A stretch of DNA of 64,000 bases from Symsagittifera roscoffensis. Taxonomy: Eukaryota; Xenacoelomorpha; Acoela; Convolutidae. The notes below the pieces were generated by a model that did not search any database, was not told the DNA's origin, and worked only from the letters and a program-made list of their open reading frames with translations. The position numbers and the translations under genes are program-made. The DNA is taken from assembly GCF_963678635.1 (NCBI RefSeq), contig NC_087063.1:30020599-30084598 (forward strand), written 5' to 3'. Of this stretch, positions 21,175-32,596 are shown piece by piece; position 1 is the stretch's first letter; every line of letters starts with the position of its first letter.

Positions 21175-22974
21175 TTCTTTCTTGCTTACCCCGCTTTATC
21201 AGAACTATCCATTTGATTAAGTGTAGGGAAAATTGCGTGATTAGAATTATTTTGATTTATTGAGAAAACTTCAATGTGATATACTAACTTTGCTCCTGTT
21301 GCTTCCGATAGCTATTTGAACGAAGGATAATGATTTTTAAAAAAATCTTTCCAATTATGCCGTGCCTACAGAAGCCGAGCAAAACGAAGCTTCTTAGATG
21401 AACGAATTAAATATGAAGAAAAAAAGTGAGGTAAATAGGAAAAAGAACGAAACTGCAAGCCAACAACAGTATTTAAATTTTGAATAGTTTCAATAAACTT
21501 TCGATCTTTTTCTGAAAAAGGACAATATAAAAATTTCTTTCTTGCTTACACCGCTTTATCAGAACTATCCATTTGATTAAGTGTAGGGAAAATTGCGTGA
21601 TTAGAATTTTTTTGATTTATTGAGAAAACTTCAATGTGATATACTAACTTTGCTCCTGTTGCTTCCGATAGCTATTTGAACGAAGGATAATGATTCTTAA
21701 AAAAATCTTTCCAATTATGCCGTGCCTACAGAAGCCGAGCAAAACGAAGCTTCTTAGATGAACGAATTAAATATGAAGAAAAAAAGTGAGGTAAATAGGA
21801 AAAAGAACGAAACTGCAAGCCAACAACAGTATTTAAATTTTGAATAGTTTCAATAAACTTTCGATCTTTTTCTGAAAAAGGACAATATAAAAATTTCTTT
21901 CTTGCTTACACCGCTTTATCAGAACTATCCATTTGATTAAGTGTAGGGAAAATTGCGTGATTAGAATTTTTTTGATTTATTGAGAAAACTTCAATGTGAT
22001 ATACTAACTTTGCTCCTGTTGCTTCCGATAGCTATTTGAACGAAGGATAATGATTTTTAAAAAAATCTTTCCAATTATGCCGTGCATACAGAAGCCGAGC
22101 AAAACGAAGCTTCTTAGATGAACGAATTAAATATGAAGAAAAAAAGTGAGGTAAATAGGAAAAAGAACGAAACTGCAAGCCAACAACAGTATTTAAATTT
22201 TGAATAGTTTCAATAAACTTTCGATCTTTTTCTGAAAAAGGACAATATAAAAATTTCTTTCTTGCTTACACCGCTTTATCAGAACTATCCATTTGATTAA
22301 GTGTAGGGAAAATTGCGTGATTAGAATTTTTTTGATTTATTGAGAAAACTTCAATGTGATATACTAACTTTGCTCCTGTTGCTTCCGATAGCTATTTGAA
22401 CGAAGGATAATGATTTTTAAAAAAATCTTTCCAATTATGCCGTGCCTACAAAAGCCGAGCAAAACGAAGCTTCTTAGATGAACGAATTAAATATGAAGAA
22501 AAAAAGTGAGGTAAATAGGAAAAAGAACGAAACTGCAAGCCAACAACAGTATTTAAATTTTGAATAGTTTCAATAAACTTTCGATCTTTTTCTGAAAAAG
22601 GACAATATAAAAATTTCTTTCTTGCTTACACCGCTTTATCAGAACTATCCATTTGATTAAGTGTAGGGAAAATTGCGTGATTAGAATTTTTTTGATTTAT
22701 TGAGAAAACTTCAATGTGATATACTAACTTTGCTCCTGTTGCTTCCGATAGCTATTTGAACGAAGGATAATGATTTTTAAAAAAATCTTTCCAATTATGC
22801 CGTGCCTACAGAAGCCGAGCAAAACGAAGCTTCTTAGATGAACGAATTAAATATGAAGAAAAAAAGTGAGGTAAATAGGAAAAAGAACGAAACTGCAAGC
22901 CAACAACAGTATTTAAATTTTGAATAGTTTCAATAAACTTTCGATCTTTTTCTGAAAAAGGACAATATAAAAAT
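21175..22974 (+). repeat. Tandem array of five 360-bp units
   Basis: The unit boundary TTTCTTTCTTGCTTAC recurs at 21175, 21535, 21895, 22255 and 22615, a period of exactly 360 bp. Unit 1 differs at two positions (CCCCGC for CACCGC; ATTATTTT for ATTTTTTT). Units 2, 3 and 4 each carry about one private change (TGATTCTT, GTGCATACA, CTACAAAAG). The units are therefore about 99% identical and the array is very recent or homogenised. No long frame crosses the unit junctions. It lies in intron 1, directly after a MULE end. Confidence 0.97.
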
Positions 22975-23745
22975 TGATTAAAAAAGTGATTTGTTGCTGG
23001 GAAGAAGATGGTTAAGTTTTGGCGAGGCTTATGTTTGCAAAAAAAATACTAAGGAACGAAAAACCTTTAGTTTTCTAAATTCGTTTTGCAAACAGAACCG
23101 TCATCAGAACTTTTATGATTGTTCCCAGCTACCGGCGTTCTGTTGACCCATCTGTGTATTGTTTGTTTTCAGGAGAAGAACGAAATTGATTGATTTCAGT
23201 AAAAATTCAAATTGTTCTGTTTTGTGATATCGTTTTTTGGAATCAAATAATTTTTTTACTTTCAATTTGTTTTTAATCTCAAGATGCATTTCGTGTCAGA
23301 TGAGCATGTGTGTGTTCATTCTAAAATGATTGTTTTTCTTTCAACTATCTATCGGCAAAGCTTGTTTTAGATTAAAAAAAACTCTCATCGCTTGTTTTCG
23401 CTTCCTAATCCAACCTCACATACACGGGATATATAGAAATTTCAAAAATGTTGACAAATTTGAAAAAAGAAACAGTTTTTTTTTTCGGTGAAGTAGGTCT
23501 GTGTGAAGCTTAAACCGTTTCATTTGCATCTTGATGCTTCATTTGGACTGTTTAAAACTCACTTTTCGGATACTTCGATGGTTGAAACTTTGCTGTTTTC
23601 AAAAATACCGAAGATGAAAAAATGCTTTTGGTTCAGCTTGTGTCAGATTGGAACCTCGATATATTTTGTTTGGTGATATATCGTACTCAGGCAATTAAAC
23701 GCTTACAAGTCCTGCTCGGATTTTATGCAATGCTATTGTTTTCAG
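22975..23745. other. End of intron 1, no gene seen
   Basis: A+T-rich intron sequence ending in a TTGTTTTCAG acceptor. No MULE right end is visible after the satellite array. Confidence 0.6.
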
Positions 23746-23890
23746 GGTGTGTCCATGTATTCTGCTGTTCACCCTGAGCACCCTGCCCCAGATTTGGGTA
23801 CTGGAGTTGGACATGATGGAGGAGAAACAGAGGTACCAGGAGGAAGGCATAAAGTCAGCAGTCGAAGTGGCAGTAGAGATGCAGAGACAA
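23746..23890 (+). CDS. TMEM26-family protein, exon 2
   Basis: Acceptor TTGTTTTCAG, donor GTTAGT. The first base completes the split Trp codon of exon 1 (phase 2) and the exon ends in phase 0, 48 codons later. It encodes membrane segment 3, VCPCILLFTLSTLPQIWVLE, then LDMMEEKQRYQEEG and an acidic helical stretch. The motif KW..P.I.L..L...P..W.LEL across the junction is the strongest link to TMEM26, whose human protein reads KWFSPAIFLYL...WLLEL at this place as I recall it. Confidence 0.85.
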
Positions 23891-24310
23891 GTTAGTATTC
23901 GGAGAGTGATAAGTGCTAAGTGACTAATCATGGTTCAATTTAGTGCCAAGGAAGTCCGAGATAGGATCAATGTTTGAGAAAACCGATTTGTGGGAAAGAA
24001 AACTAATGTTTGAGAAAACCGCCTTTGAAATCCACAGTTTAAATGAAAATAACGTGAATTTTCGAAAGCGGCGACTTTTTTGAAAATTGTGAAGTTATTT
24101 TTGAAATAAAGACAATTTTTCTGAAATATTTCGCTCTTTAGCTGCGCACATGGTAGTTTTGATTCTTTTATGTGTTAATGAGCGATTTTCCATCTGTTGT
24201 GAAAAAGAGAAGCGAGGCGCAAATTTAATTCACTGAATCCGTTGAAATAGTTCAATTTATTCGAATTTTAGTATTGATAGATATGAATTCTTCACCTTGA
24301 CCTTTTCCAG

Positions 24311-24470
24311 GCTCAAGTGGATCCGGAGCAGTGCTCATTGGCCGATCTGGTTGCCCCTGGGGACCCGATGGAGGACTTGATAGAGCAACAGATGGCCGAG
24401 AGCTACAGCAAAACACATGTGCAAGAGAGAAATCCTTTCGTGAGCGACGTCCCACAGCTATGGAAGAAAA
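24311..24470 (+). CDS. TMEM26-family protein, exon 3 (hydrophilic loop)
   Basis: Acceptor CCTTTTCCAG, donor AAAA/GTGAGT. Phase 0 in, phase 1 out, 53 codons. It encodes AQVDPEQCSLADLVAPGD, PMEDLIEQQMAESYSK and FVSDVPQLWKK, a polar segment in the place of the loop after membrane segment 3. The frame does not close at the donor: it stays open to a TGA at 24641 and would add a hydrophobic segment, YPMWYHITFLWLFVYD, with H.TFL..L.....R resembling the next TMEM26 membrane segment. The exon may thus be longer in some transcripts. The remaining TMEM26 membrane segments were not found in the window. The phase-1 exit also fits the F5/8C-like exon at 27285. Confidence 0.8.
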
Positions 24471-25004
24471 GTGAGTTTATCGATAATAAGTTAGTATTCA
24501 TAAACAGACAGAATTACTATAGTCTCTTCGGATTCCGTCCTTTAATTGGTTCATTTCCAAAATCAGGACCTCAAAGAAGGCTTGTACAGTATCCAATGTG
24601 GTATCATATAACTTTTTTGTGGCTCTTCGTATACGATAGGTGATTCAGACTGCGTTGTGGATAAAGAAATAAGTCGCTCTCACTAACTCTAACATCAAAT
24701 TGATCAGATTTAATTTTTTAAAACCATATATTGCCTTTTATTGTCCTAATTTTGATGCTCAATTTCAATCAGACCAAAAAAATTGACCAACGTTAGCCCA
24801 ACTTTTAAACAATCCAAAAAAAGTTCATTTTGTTCCTACCACCCTCCTAGATTGAGCATTTTTCACGCAAAGTCAAGTACCTTAAAAACCGCTCCTAAGG
24901 CATCAACTGTGAAAATCATATGAACTCGCGAAAAGAAATTTGAAAAAAACTTCTCTCAATATTTTCTTTTTTGTTTTGCTCTAGTTATTGTGGTTTGTAC
25001 ACTA

Positions 25005-26045
25005 CTGTTTGCACAGTCACCGGCTCTACTCGTTGTTGTTGCGTCTTTCGAGAAAGTCCGTAAGATTTATGCTAAAGGTGGTTTTTTATTCAGTCAATTT
25101 TCGACTATTTAACAAAGTTTTTGACGAATTTTTTTATTAAACCATCTACAAAATATTGCCTGTGATCATTTTTTCTTAAAATAAGAGTGTTTGAAATTTG
25201 CTAATTTGGCAAAATTTGGAGGATTAAAGTGCGATAAATTGAGTTTTTATCTCACGCGTAAGCGGCAAGTTAATGCGTTTCAAATTGAATTGAGGCCAGC
25301 AGTTTAGTCCTTGTACCATACTGAACTTTGACGTTTAACTTATTCAGTGAAAATTTCATTGTCTGTTGTTCATAATTTAGCTAGAAATACTCACAGCTAA
25401 ATTCTACCATCGTTACCAGATGCATAAATTCTTAAATGGAACACTTTTCAATCCCGTTTTCAATAACATCATGGGACGTCGGACGAAGTAACAACACGCA
25501 TTCGAAATTTATATGAAAACAAGACTGGTCATATGTCATATATCAGGGCAAAACCCTGAATGTTCCTACTACACTTAAGGCCAATTGAAAAGTTTTTTTT
25601 TGGTTGAATAATTGACAAAAATAATTGAGAAAAAAAGTTATTTTTTCTTCATTTTATCCCCCGGCACGCTACGTTAATTTTTAAGGTGTCATTAGCGTCT
25701 CGTATTGTGATAATAGGATTAAATTGCAGGCCTCAATTCAATTTGGAACGCATTAATTTGCTTCTTACGCGTGTTATAAGTACGCAATGTATCGCACTTT
25801 AATTATCCCCAACTGGCCAATTTAGCAATTTTCAAACGCCCATAGCTTTGCAAAAAAATGATCACAGTTGAAATTTCTTTTATAATGTGAGCTTAGGATA
25901 GGAATATTTTTCAGATGGTATAAAAAATTTGTCGAAAATGCTTAGTTAACAAGTCGAAAATTGACTGAGTAAAAAATCCACACCAAGCATAAATATTCCG
26001 CACTTTCTTCCATAGTCGGAACAATAAGCTCAATTACAGTGCAAT
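25005..26045. mobile_element. Foldback DNA element with ~300-bp inverted ends
   Basis: The segment from about 25010 to 25290 is repeated inverted at about 25730-26040. Matching pairs include TTTATGCT near 25067 / AGCATAAA near 25987, AGTCAATTTTCGACT near 25093 / AGTCGAAAATTGACT near 25955, and CACGCGTAAGCGGCAAGTTA near 25254 / AATTTGCTTCTTACGCGTG near 25754. The centre encodes nothing. A related end lies at about 41190-41540. The superfamily is unknown and the exact ends are uncertain. Confidence 0.8.
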
Positions 26046-26117
26046 ATCTTTGATATGCGAGAGTTTTTTTACTTTTGCTCAGCGAGTGTATTAGTAGGCA
26101 CCTTCTTTTTTTTACAT

Positions 26118-26783
26118 TTGCGAAGCGAGTGTATTAGTACGAACCTTTTTTTCCAAGCTATGTCGCAAATATGGGTGCGGCACCCCAATAATGGTAGGAA
26201 ACCTTTACAGCTTTTTTTATAGCATATGCTCTGACATTAGAATTGTAATAAGTTAACACAGTTGATGCATTTTTAAATCATCAAACGAAACGAAAAAAGT
26301 TATGTTGTTTCAAACAATATAACAGTAATGACAATTCGATTTCAGAAATTTTCCAACTCAATATATCTTGCAATTTTTTGAATTGCTTAATTTATACATA
26401 ATGTGGCTTTATGCTTTGCAATTTGTTACTTGCAAAATTAGTGTGGATGCCTTCAGTTTGTTATATTCCAAATTATTACATGCAAAATTGAGTCTCTTTA
26501 TATTTGGTGCCACTTTTGCTGAATGGCTTGGCAAGTTATCAGCATATCTAGCTGCTTTATTCGTGATCAGAGTTTGTCGTTTGTTAAGCTTGTGTGGCTG
26601 AGTGGATAGTTTGTGAGACTCAAAATCTCTTGATTGCATTAGGTCGCTGATTCGAAGCCTACACGTAGCCCAGTTTTTGCTAAAATCGGAGGCCTATTTC
26701 TACTTTTTCTGATTTCACTTGATAGAGCTGCTTTTTGGTTGTGTTCTCGCAAGTGTTTGCGTAGCGCAGCTTCGCCTCTGTGT
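26118..26783 (+). mobile_element. R2 tRNA-bearing repeat, copy 2 (long form)
   Basis: Starts GCGAAGCGAGTGTATTAGTA and ends GCAGCTTCGCCTCTGTGT; colinear with 60918-61591 over its length. The tRNA-like core at 26590-26670 has A box TGGCTGAGTGG, anticodon-like stem GAGA/TCTC around CTCAAAA (tRNA-Leu-CAA-like, with a long variable arm) and B box TGATTCGAAGCC. A partial duplicate of the start lies at 26084-26101. No protein is encoded. Confidence 0.8.
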
Positions 26784-27284
26784 AAAACAATACGAGACGC
26801 TAAACACAAACTTTGTATTTTGCATAGCGTGTGGGCTGATAAAATGAAGGAAAAAATAGAGAAAAAGGAACATTCCGGGCTTCGCTCTGATTCACGGGTA
26901 GTCTTGTTCATAAACTATGATGAATGAACGCGTATGTTTTGTTTGTTTGCGCAATTAATTTGGAGGTGGAATTTGCCTCGATTTAGCTTGCTCTTATTAA
27001 CGCAGAAAATTTTAACACGGGTTACTTATTCTTCAAAGAACCAAATACGTTTCAAGTATATTTTTGTTCAGATTGATCTCTTTGTGGTTGATTGTAGTTT
27101 CCAATTGAAAGAGTTTGCTTCTAATTATCGATAGTTGTATGCTTTTCGTCTTCTTGAAATTTACGACTAGGTTCATAAACTGATCAGCATATGCCCAATA
27201 AAACTTCTGAAAACACATTTGTAAATCTTGTTAGACGTAAATATAAACAAGTTTTCATAGCAGTATATTCTTTGGTTTGATTAG
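26784..27284. other. Intron 3, no gene seen
   Basis: Repeat-derived text (CATTCCGGGCTTCGCTCTGA, cf. 41700) and A+T-rich intron sequence, ending in the TTTGATTAG acceptor. Confidence 0.5.
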
Positions 27285-27470
27285 GCGCCACAATAAAATC
27301 GGACAATGGCGAAGAAAAAGAACTGATGAAGATAATAGATGACAACTTCGATACAACTGACCTGGACAAATGCTGGACCATAGGTTACCAAAACTCAACC
27401 GTCGTCATCAACTTCAACCAGGTGCTGATGATACAAAAACTGGTCCTGTACACTGGCAACATAAACCTGG
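27285..27470 (+). CDS. F5/8C (fucolectin-like) domain protein, first recognised exon
   Basis: Acceptor GGTTTGATTAG, donor GG/GTAAGA; phase 1 in, phase 1 out, 61 full codons. It encodes ATIKSDNGEEKELMKIID, then DDNFDTTDLDKCWTIGYQN and STVVINFNQVLMIQKLVLYT. The D-rich-then-C-W motif followed by two beta-strand-like segments is typical of the first half of extracellular galactose-binding (F5/8 type C or fucolectin) domains, which bind sugars or membranes. It joins in frame to exons at 42814 and 48889 to give a domain of about 143 residues. No signal-peptide exon was identified. The phase also fits the TMEM26-like exon ending at 24470. Confidence 0.8.
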
Positions 27471-28672
27471 GTAAGAGCGTCACATGTTTTTTATTCCCTC
27501 TCTCATAAAAAAGTGCATTGAAAATTATTTTATTGTTACAACTGTTGAAATTTGTCCTTGATAATGTAACACGAATAATATGTAAGCGAAGTGCTCAGAG
27601 GGAATGTGGATTCGATTCTCATTCAGTCATTTATGATGCCAGTTGCACCCTCCTGCCCCTAATTGAACCATCATTCAAGAATAAAAACCCAGTGTGACAG
27701 TTGACCAGATAGAAGTAAAGTACTGCAGATTCAGTTCCAAATTAAACTGGACGCTATGATTGAATTATGCAATCAACCAGAATCAGGTGTATTAACCGGA
27801 AAGTGTGGTCTAGGTAGAGACGAGAAAGAATTCTGGAAGAATATGGGTAGTACGAGATGAATGATTAATTCCTGATTTTTAATCAGACATTTTAGTCTCC
27901 ATCAAAGTGCAATATTTACCGTATTATTTGGCTAGTCAATGAGTTTCCGGAAATTTATAATTCCTGGAAATTTGTTTTTCGATTTTATGTTCAAATTGCC
28001 AGACAGGAATGAGGGACGGAAATGCCTTCCGCCTGTCTCCCTCTGGTTATATTAAATAAATTCTGCCTGTTTTAAGTAGATTCGAAAATTCAGGCGGTGG
28101 ATTTAAGATTTTGGTTGGGATCAGTGTTGTTTTTTTTTAAAAATCGATCAAATTTACTTTCTGAAACCTCATAATTTATGAAAAAGAACTCATTTGTGGC
28201 TTAGTTCTTTTGCTTTGGATTTAAAAAGGCACGAAAATGTCTTTTTTGGTATGTTTTGGAAACTTCTTTTATTCTCGCGCCCCTTAAGTTGAGCTTTTAC
28301 TGCTCTACAGGCACTTTTTCCTCGCATTTATATGATCATTGCCTCGAGGAAAGTGAATTACCAGGGTTTGTGCTCTAACGTTCTATCTGATTATCAAAAA
28401 CAGTTCTCCGCAGCACGTTAATAACGAACGCAGTAATATATTTTTTTTTCATCTGAGACGGATAAAAGTCGGATTTTTGTGCATCAGTTTTAGTAATTTT
28501 GTTTTTCACTCTGAAAGTAGTTTCTTGAGTTTTGGTGGTAAATTTTGGTGCTCCTGATTCGTTGGAGAATCTGGCTCATGATTTCATATCATTCAAACTG
28601 TTTTTAAGTGTTTATAAACACCTGAGAGTGGAGGGAATTGCACAGCTGTCCACACCTGCTCTTAACCCCTGT
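27471..28672. other. Start of 15.3-kb intron, no gene seen
   Basis: Mixed A+T-rich sequence. A B-box-like GTGGATTCGATTCTC at about 27606 follows GCGAAGTGCTCAGAGG, but the rest does not form a tRNA. Confidence 0.5.
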
Positions 28673-29170
28673 TATTAAGAGTAACGAACGTAGTGAAGAC
28701 TCTTATATAGGTCTTGCTGATTTTTTTTTGTTTTTTTTTTCAGGAAAAAGTCTTAAAATTTGTTCACGCTCAATTTTGGTTTTTCGCGGTTTGACTTGTG
28801 ATTTCTTTTTAAGTTCAGTGCATTTCTATTGTTAAAAGAAAGGCAAAGTCCATTATTGAACAGCAAAATTGTTAAGGTCACGAAAAATTAGTTCGACTTT
28901 AATTTTGAAAATGGAAATAAATTATCTGATTCCCCAGCGAAATAGAAGTTTTACATATTGATCCAGTTTTCTCAAATTGGGTTAATTTTTTATCAAAAAG
29001 TGTCAATCATAAATTGTTGTACGAATTCAAACAGCTTTACGGCCATCTACTTTTTTTATTCGAAATTCAAAAGTTGAAGATTCCTTTTTTTTCAGTTTCC
29101 TTCTTGCGTTCATTGCTCTTTTCCAACTGTCAGTTGGCTATGTTTGCTGTATTATATAGCGAAACCAATT
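28673..29170 (+). mobile_element. R1 repeat, copy b
   Basis: Has a clear 5' stem-loop (AAGAGTAACG...GACTCTTATATAGGTC), the body motifs TTTTCGCGGTTTGACTTGTG and ATTGATCCAGTTTTCTCAAA, and the terminal CCAACTGTCAGTTGGCTATG. It is one of the best-preserved copies. Confidence 0.8.
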
Positions 29171-29829
29171 TTGAAGCTATGTTGCTCACTTTTTTTATAG
29201 TTTAACTGTAGTTTTTTGGGGTTTTCATACCGCAAAAGCCATGTCCTCTGATTGGAGAAGAATTTTTTTGCTTTTTTTTCTAATCAATGGAGAACAGCAA
29301 GTGAAATTCGGCAAAATAAGCAGAGCTATCAAAATTAAGAAAATGCTATTTAGAAGTTTTACACCTCTGCTGATCTTATTTTTTTCCGATATCTTCACAC
29401 GCAAAAACTGCAGTCCAACTTGACCTTGAAACTCGGAAATCATCTCGTAGTTAATGCATTTTTCTGAACAATATCTTGATTTGGGTATCTGCTTAAGCAC
29501 TCGAGCCGTTTTTCGAATACGCTGTTTATCTATCTCTATATAATTATCGAGTAAGATGTTTTTCATTATCATAAGGCCTAATTGTTAAGAAATACCACCG
29601 GCGCAACTTTTAAGAAGGCTTAGATCAGAACATTCAGAGCAACCATCGAAAAGTTTAAAGTCTGGAATAGAATCATTTTTAAAAGAGTCCGGAACTCTAT
29701 AAAACGGTTAATCCGATTCAACTACAAGGCTCGACAGTACCTGCCCACTTTTTGTCCAAAATTTTCTGTTAACAGATTTCTTTCATTCTGAAGCGAATCA
29801 ATTAAAATCAGCATCTTCCATGCTTAGAA

Positions 29830-30545
29830 AATAAAATTTTAACAAACCCATTGGCGGTCTATGAAATAATTTTGATAGTTGGAATAGCTTGCTATAGTCT
29901 ATGAAATAATATGAAATTTTTCAAATACTCATAGCTTGATTAGCTTGTTTGGAAAAAACTTATTGTAATTTGATTCGATCTATGAAATAATTTGATACAT
30001 TTCATAGGTCGAATAGCTTGCTGAAGAAAAACTTGAAGTTTTCGTGAGCCGATTTGCTTCACGAAATATCTTGAAATATTTCAAAGTTTCATAGCTGAAA
30101 AACTTTCATAGAAACACTTAAACTTTTCGCCATCCGTTTCGGTTGATGGATTAACTTGAAATTTTTCAAACTTTCATAGCTTGAATAGCTTGTTTTGAAA
30201 ACCTTTAAATTTTTGCAACTTGATACGCTGTATGAAATAACTTGAATTATTCAAAAGTTTCATTGCTTAAATAGGTTGCTAAGAAACACTAAATTGATTC
30301 GCTATAAGAAACGAAATAATATTTTCAGAGTTCCCTTGCTTTAATAGCTTGCATAGGAAAAATATAACTTATCGCGAAACGATTCGGTTTAAGAAACTCC
30401 TTGGATTTTTTCGAAGTTCTCAATCAGCTCGCTTAGAAAAACTAATTTTTCGCCAAATTTTTCAGTCTAAGAAGCATTCTTGAAATATTTCAAACTTTCA
30501 TAGCGTAAACCGATTCAATCTATGAAGTAACTTGATAGAAATGTT
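29830..30545 (+). repeat. Diverged tandem repeat, ~100-bp period
   Basis: About seven irregular units share CTATGAAATAA...TTGA, TTTCAAA.TTTCATAGCTT and GAATAGCTTG...GAAAA. Units are strongly diverged, so this is an old array. Confidence 0.75.
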
Positions 30546-30629
30546 TCTTGTGTTTGTTACAGTTTTGACATAGTATGAGGTTGATGCAGGCTCGTGTCGT
30601 TATCTGTTTTGCTTTTACTAAATTTGAAA

Positions 30630-30855
30630 AATCCAAATAAAAAACTTGTACGGTGATTATTACGCAGTTGTCTTTGTACCTTAAGGTCGGGGTTTCAAGT
30701 CCAGGTCGGACATTGTTTTTTATAGTTTATATGAAATTGAAATTTTTTTCTCCACGAAAAGTTAAATCGTCGGACTTTCGTTTGTCTGCTGATATTCTGT
30801 TGGCGTACTTGCCTTATCGTGGATTTTTCTCGTATTTCAACAATTCTCATCGTAG
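30630..30855 (+). mobile_element. R3 tRNA-derived SINE-like copy
   Basis: tRNA-like core at about 30646-30711 with degraded A box (TACGGTGATTATTACGC) and B-box-like GGGGTTTCAAGTCCAGG, then the shared body TAAATCGTCGGACTTTCGTT and an end near TTCTCATCGTAG. Colinear with 51500-51720. Confidence 0.65.
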
Positions 30856-31423
30856 ATGCAATTTTTTTGGTTTAATCATGTAATTTGTAAAATTAGTAGC
30901 TCTGTCGTTGTATACTTTCTTCCTGGTTTTTCTTCCTGTTTTTTTTCAAAAGTTAATTCGACTTATTTGTCATTGATTAGTTACCTTATTTTGTGTCGCT
31001 TCCAGCGCAATACAAACTCGAGTAGTTTGTATTGCAATGTTTCAAAGTTTTAAAACTTAAATGCTGGAAATTTCTTAATTGCAACACATTTTGTCATTTT
31101 TTTTCTTTATGGGTCAATGGTCGTCTAGTTATTGGTGTCGGCATAGTAGCCGCTCGGTAAAGGCTGAAAGCTTATTTAATAATGATGGTTGTGCTTTTCG
31201 GAAGTGCTTCTGAAATTATTTTTGTTTTCCCCATTTTTGTATAACCTCTGTGTAACCTTAAAAAACAGAATACTCAAGTGTTGTTTTTCTTTAATGTGGA
31301 TGTTGGCTACTTCAAATGCAGCGGAAAAGCTTTCCAGCAGAGCGGAGTTTGTTCTCATTTGTTATCGAAAAATCAAATTGCTCTTACGTTTTGAAGGCAA
31401 TTTTTTCCCTTGTGGTTAATTAT

Positions 31424-31500
31424 TGCCATTGCGATAAGCAAGAATTTGGCAATCGGGTACTAGACTTTTTTCCCGTAAATAACTTTAGTCACAAAATGGT
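31424..31500 (+). repeat. R4 short dispersed repeat, copy 3
   Basis: TTGCGATAAGCAAGAATTTG followed by GGTACTAGACTTTTTTCCCG matches the other R4 copies. Confidence 0.55.
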
Positions 31501-32017
31501 CAATTTTGTAGGAATGGTAAATTTCAGGACATGTTCTATTTCATGAAAATTCAATAAAACTACCTATTTTTTAGGTAGCAAATAGATGTATTTTGTTTCA
31601 GGAGTTGATTTTTTTTGAAATAGTTTTATCGATAATGTTGAATTTTATCTTTTGTTCGGGTTCGTGGTTTTCGGTCTAGTTTTTGTCAGTTCAATTTCCG
31701 TTTTTTAAAATTGAATTCAAATTATCTGGTACTGCTTGTTATCCGCTTATTTTGTCAAAATTGATATTATTGTGATTTTAGAATTTTTAACTAAAACTGA
31801 AAGTTTAAGTATTTAAAAGTTTTTTTTTCCGATTAAACGGTTTCGGCTTATGTTTTAGTGCAATAGTTGTAATTATTGCAATAATTGTAGTTATCTAAAC
31901 AGAGATTGCAGTAATTGATTGTCAGCAAACAATATATTGTCAAAACAGAATTTACCACCCCTGATTCCCGCTATTGACGATTTCGTTATTCAGTGTCAAT
32001 GAATGTAATTCAGACTT

Positions 32018-32330
32018 TTACATCGGTCGTGATATTTTTTTTGGCCCAGGAAAAGTTAAATTTGTCTCGGCTCGAATTTACTTTTTCTTAGTTTGACTTT
32101 TAATTTTTTTTATTAAGTAAGTTCAGTTAATTTTTTTTCTAAAAGGAAGGCGAATTTCACTATCGAACTCCACGTGATCGACTTCTCATTTCAAAAGTGG
32201 AGTTTAGTTGTCAGAGGTCCCAGCGAAGAAAAATTTACCGATTGATCCAGTTTTCTCAAATTGGGTTAATTATATCAAAAAGTGTCAACCATAAATTGTT
32301 CCAGAAAAGTAACAAGCTTCAATTTATGAG
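32018..32330 (+). mobile_element. R1 repeat, copy c (5'-incomplete)
   Basis: Starts at the GGTCGTGATATTTTT block and keeps the body motifs (CACTATCGAACTCC, GATTGATCCAGTTTTCTCAA). At 32398-32445 a short inverted copy of the same region (TTTGAGAAAACTGGATCAAT) follows, so the two could pair. Confidence 0.7.
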
Positions 32331-32596
32331 TTTTCAAGAAAAAACAGATGGCCTGAAACTTATTTGATTTCCTAGAAAAATTTAAGATTGACTTCGTTAT
32401 GATAAATTTAACCCAATTTGAGAAAACTGGATCAATAAGTAAATGTCGCTATTTCAATAAACAACTCAGTATTTTTTTTCTTATTGCGTCCATTGACTTC
32501 ATTTTTTGTTTGGAAAGAGCTATTTTGCTATATTTTTGGTATTCGCGGCAAGCAACTTCAAATCGGCCCCTGTGCTGAACTTTTTTTGCATACTAG

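Noticed and set aside
24985-25076. A phase-compatible exon with a hydrophobic segment
   Set aside because: Its 3' half matches the inverted end of the foldback element, so I treat it as transposon sequence; kept only as a finding about possible exonisation.
26409-26911. Overlapping frames on both strands around 26.4-26.9 kb
   Set aside because: They lie inside or just beyond the R2 tRNA-bearing repeat and encode nothing recognisable.
29225-29572. 115-codon minus-strand frame with an overlapping plus-strand frame
   Set aside because: A+T-rich intron composition, no domain, no splice context.
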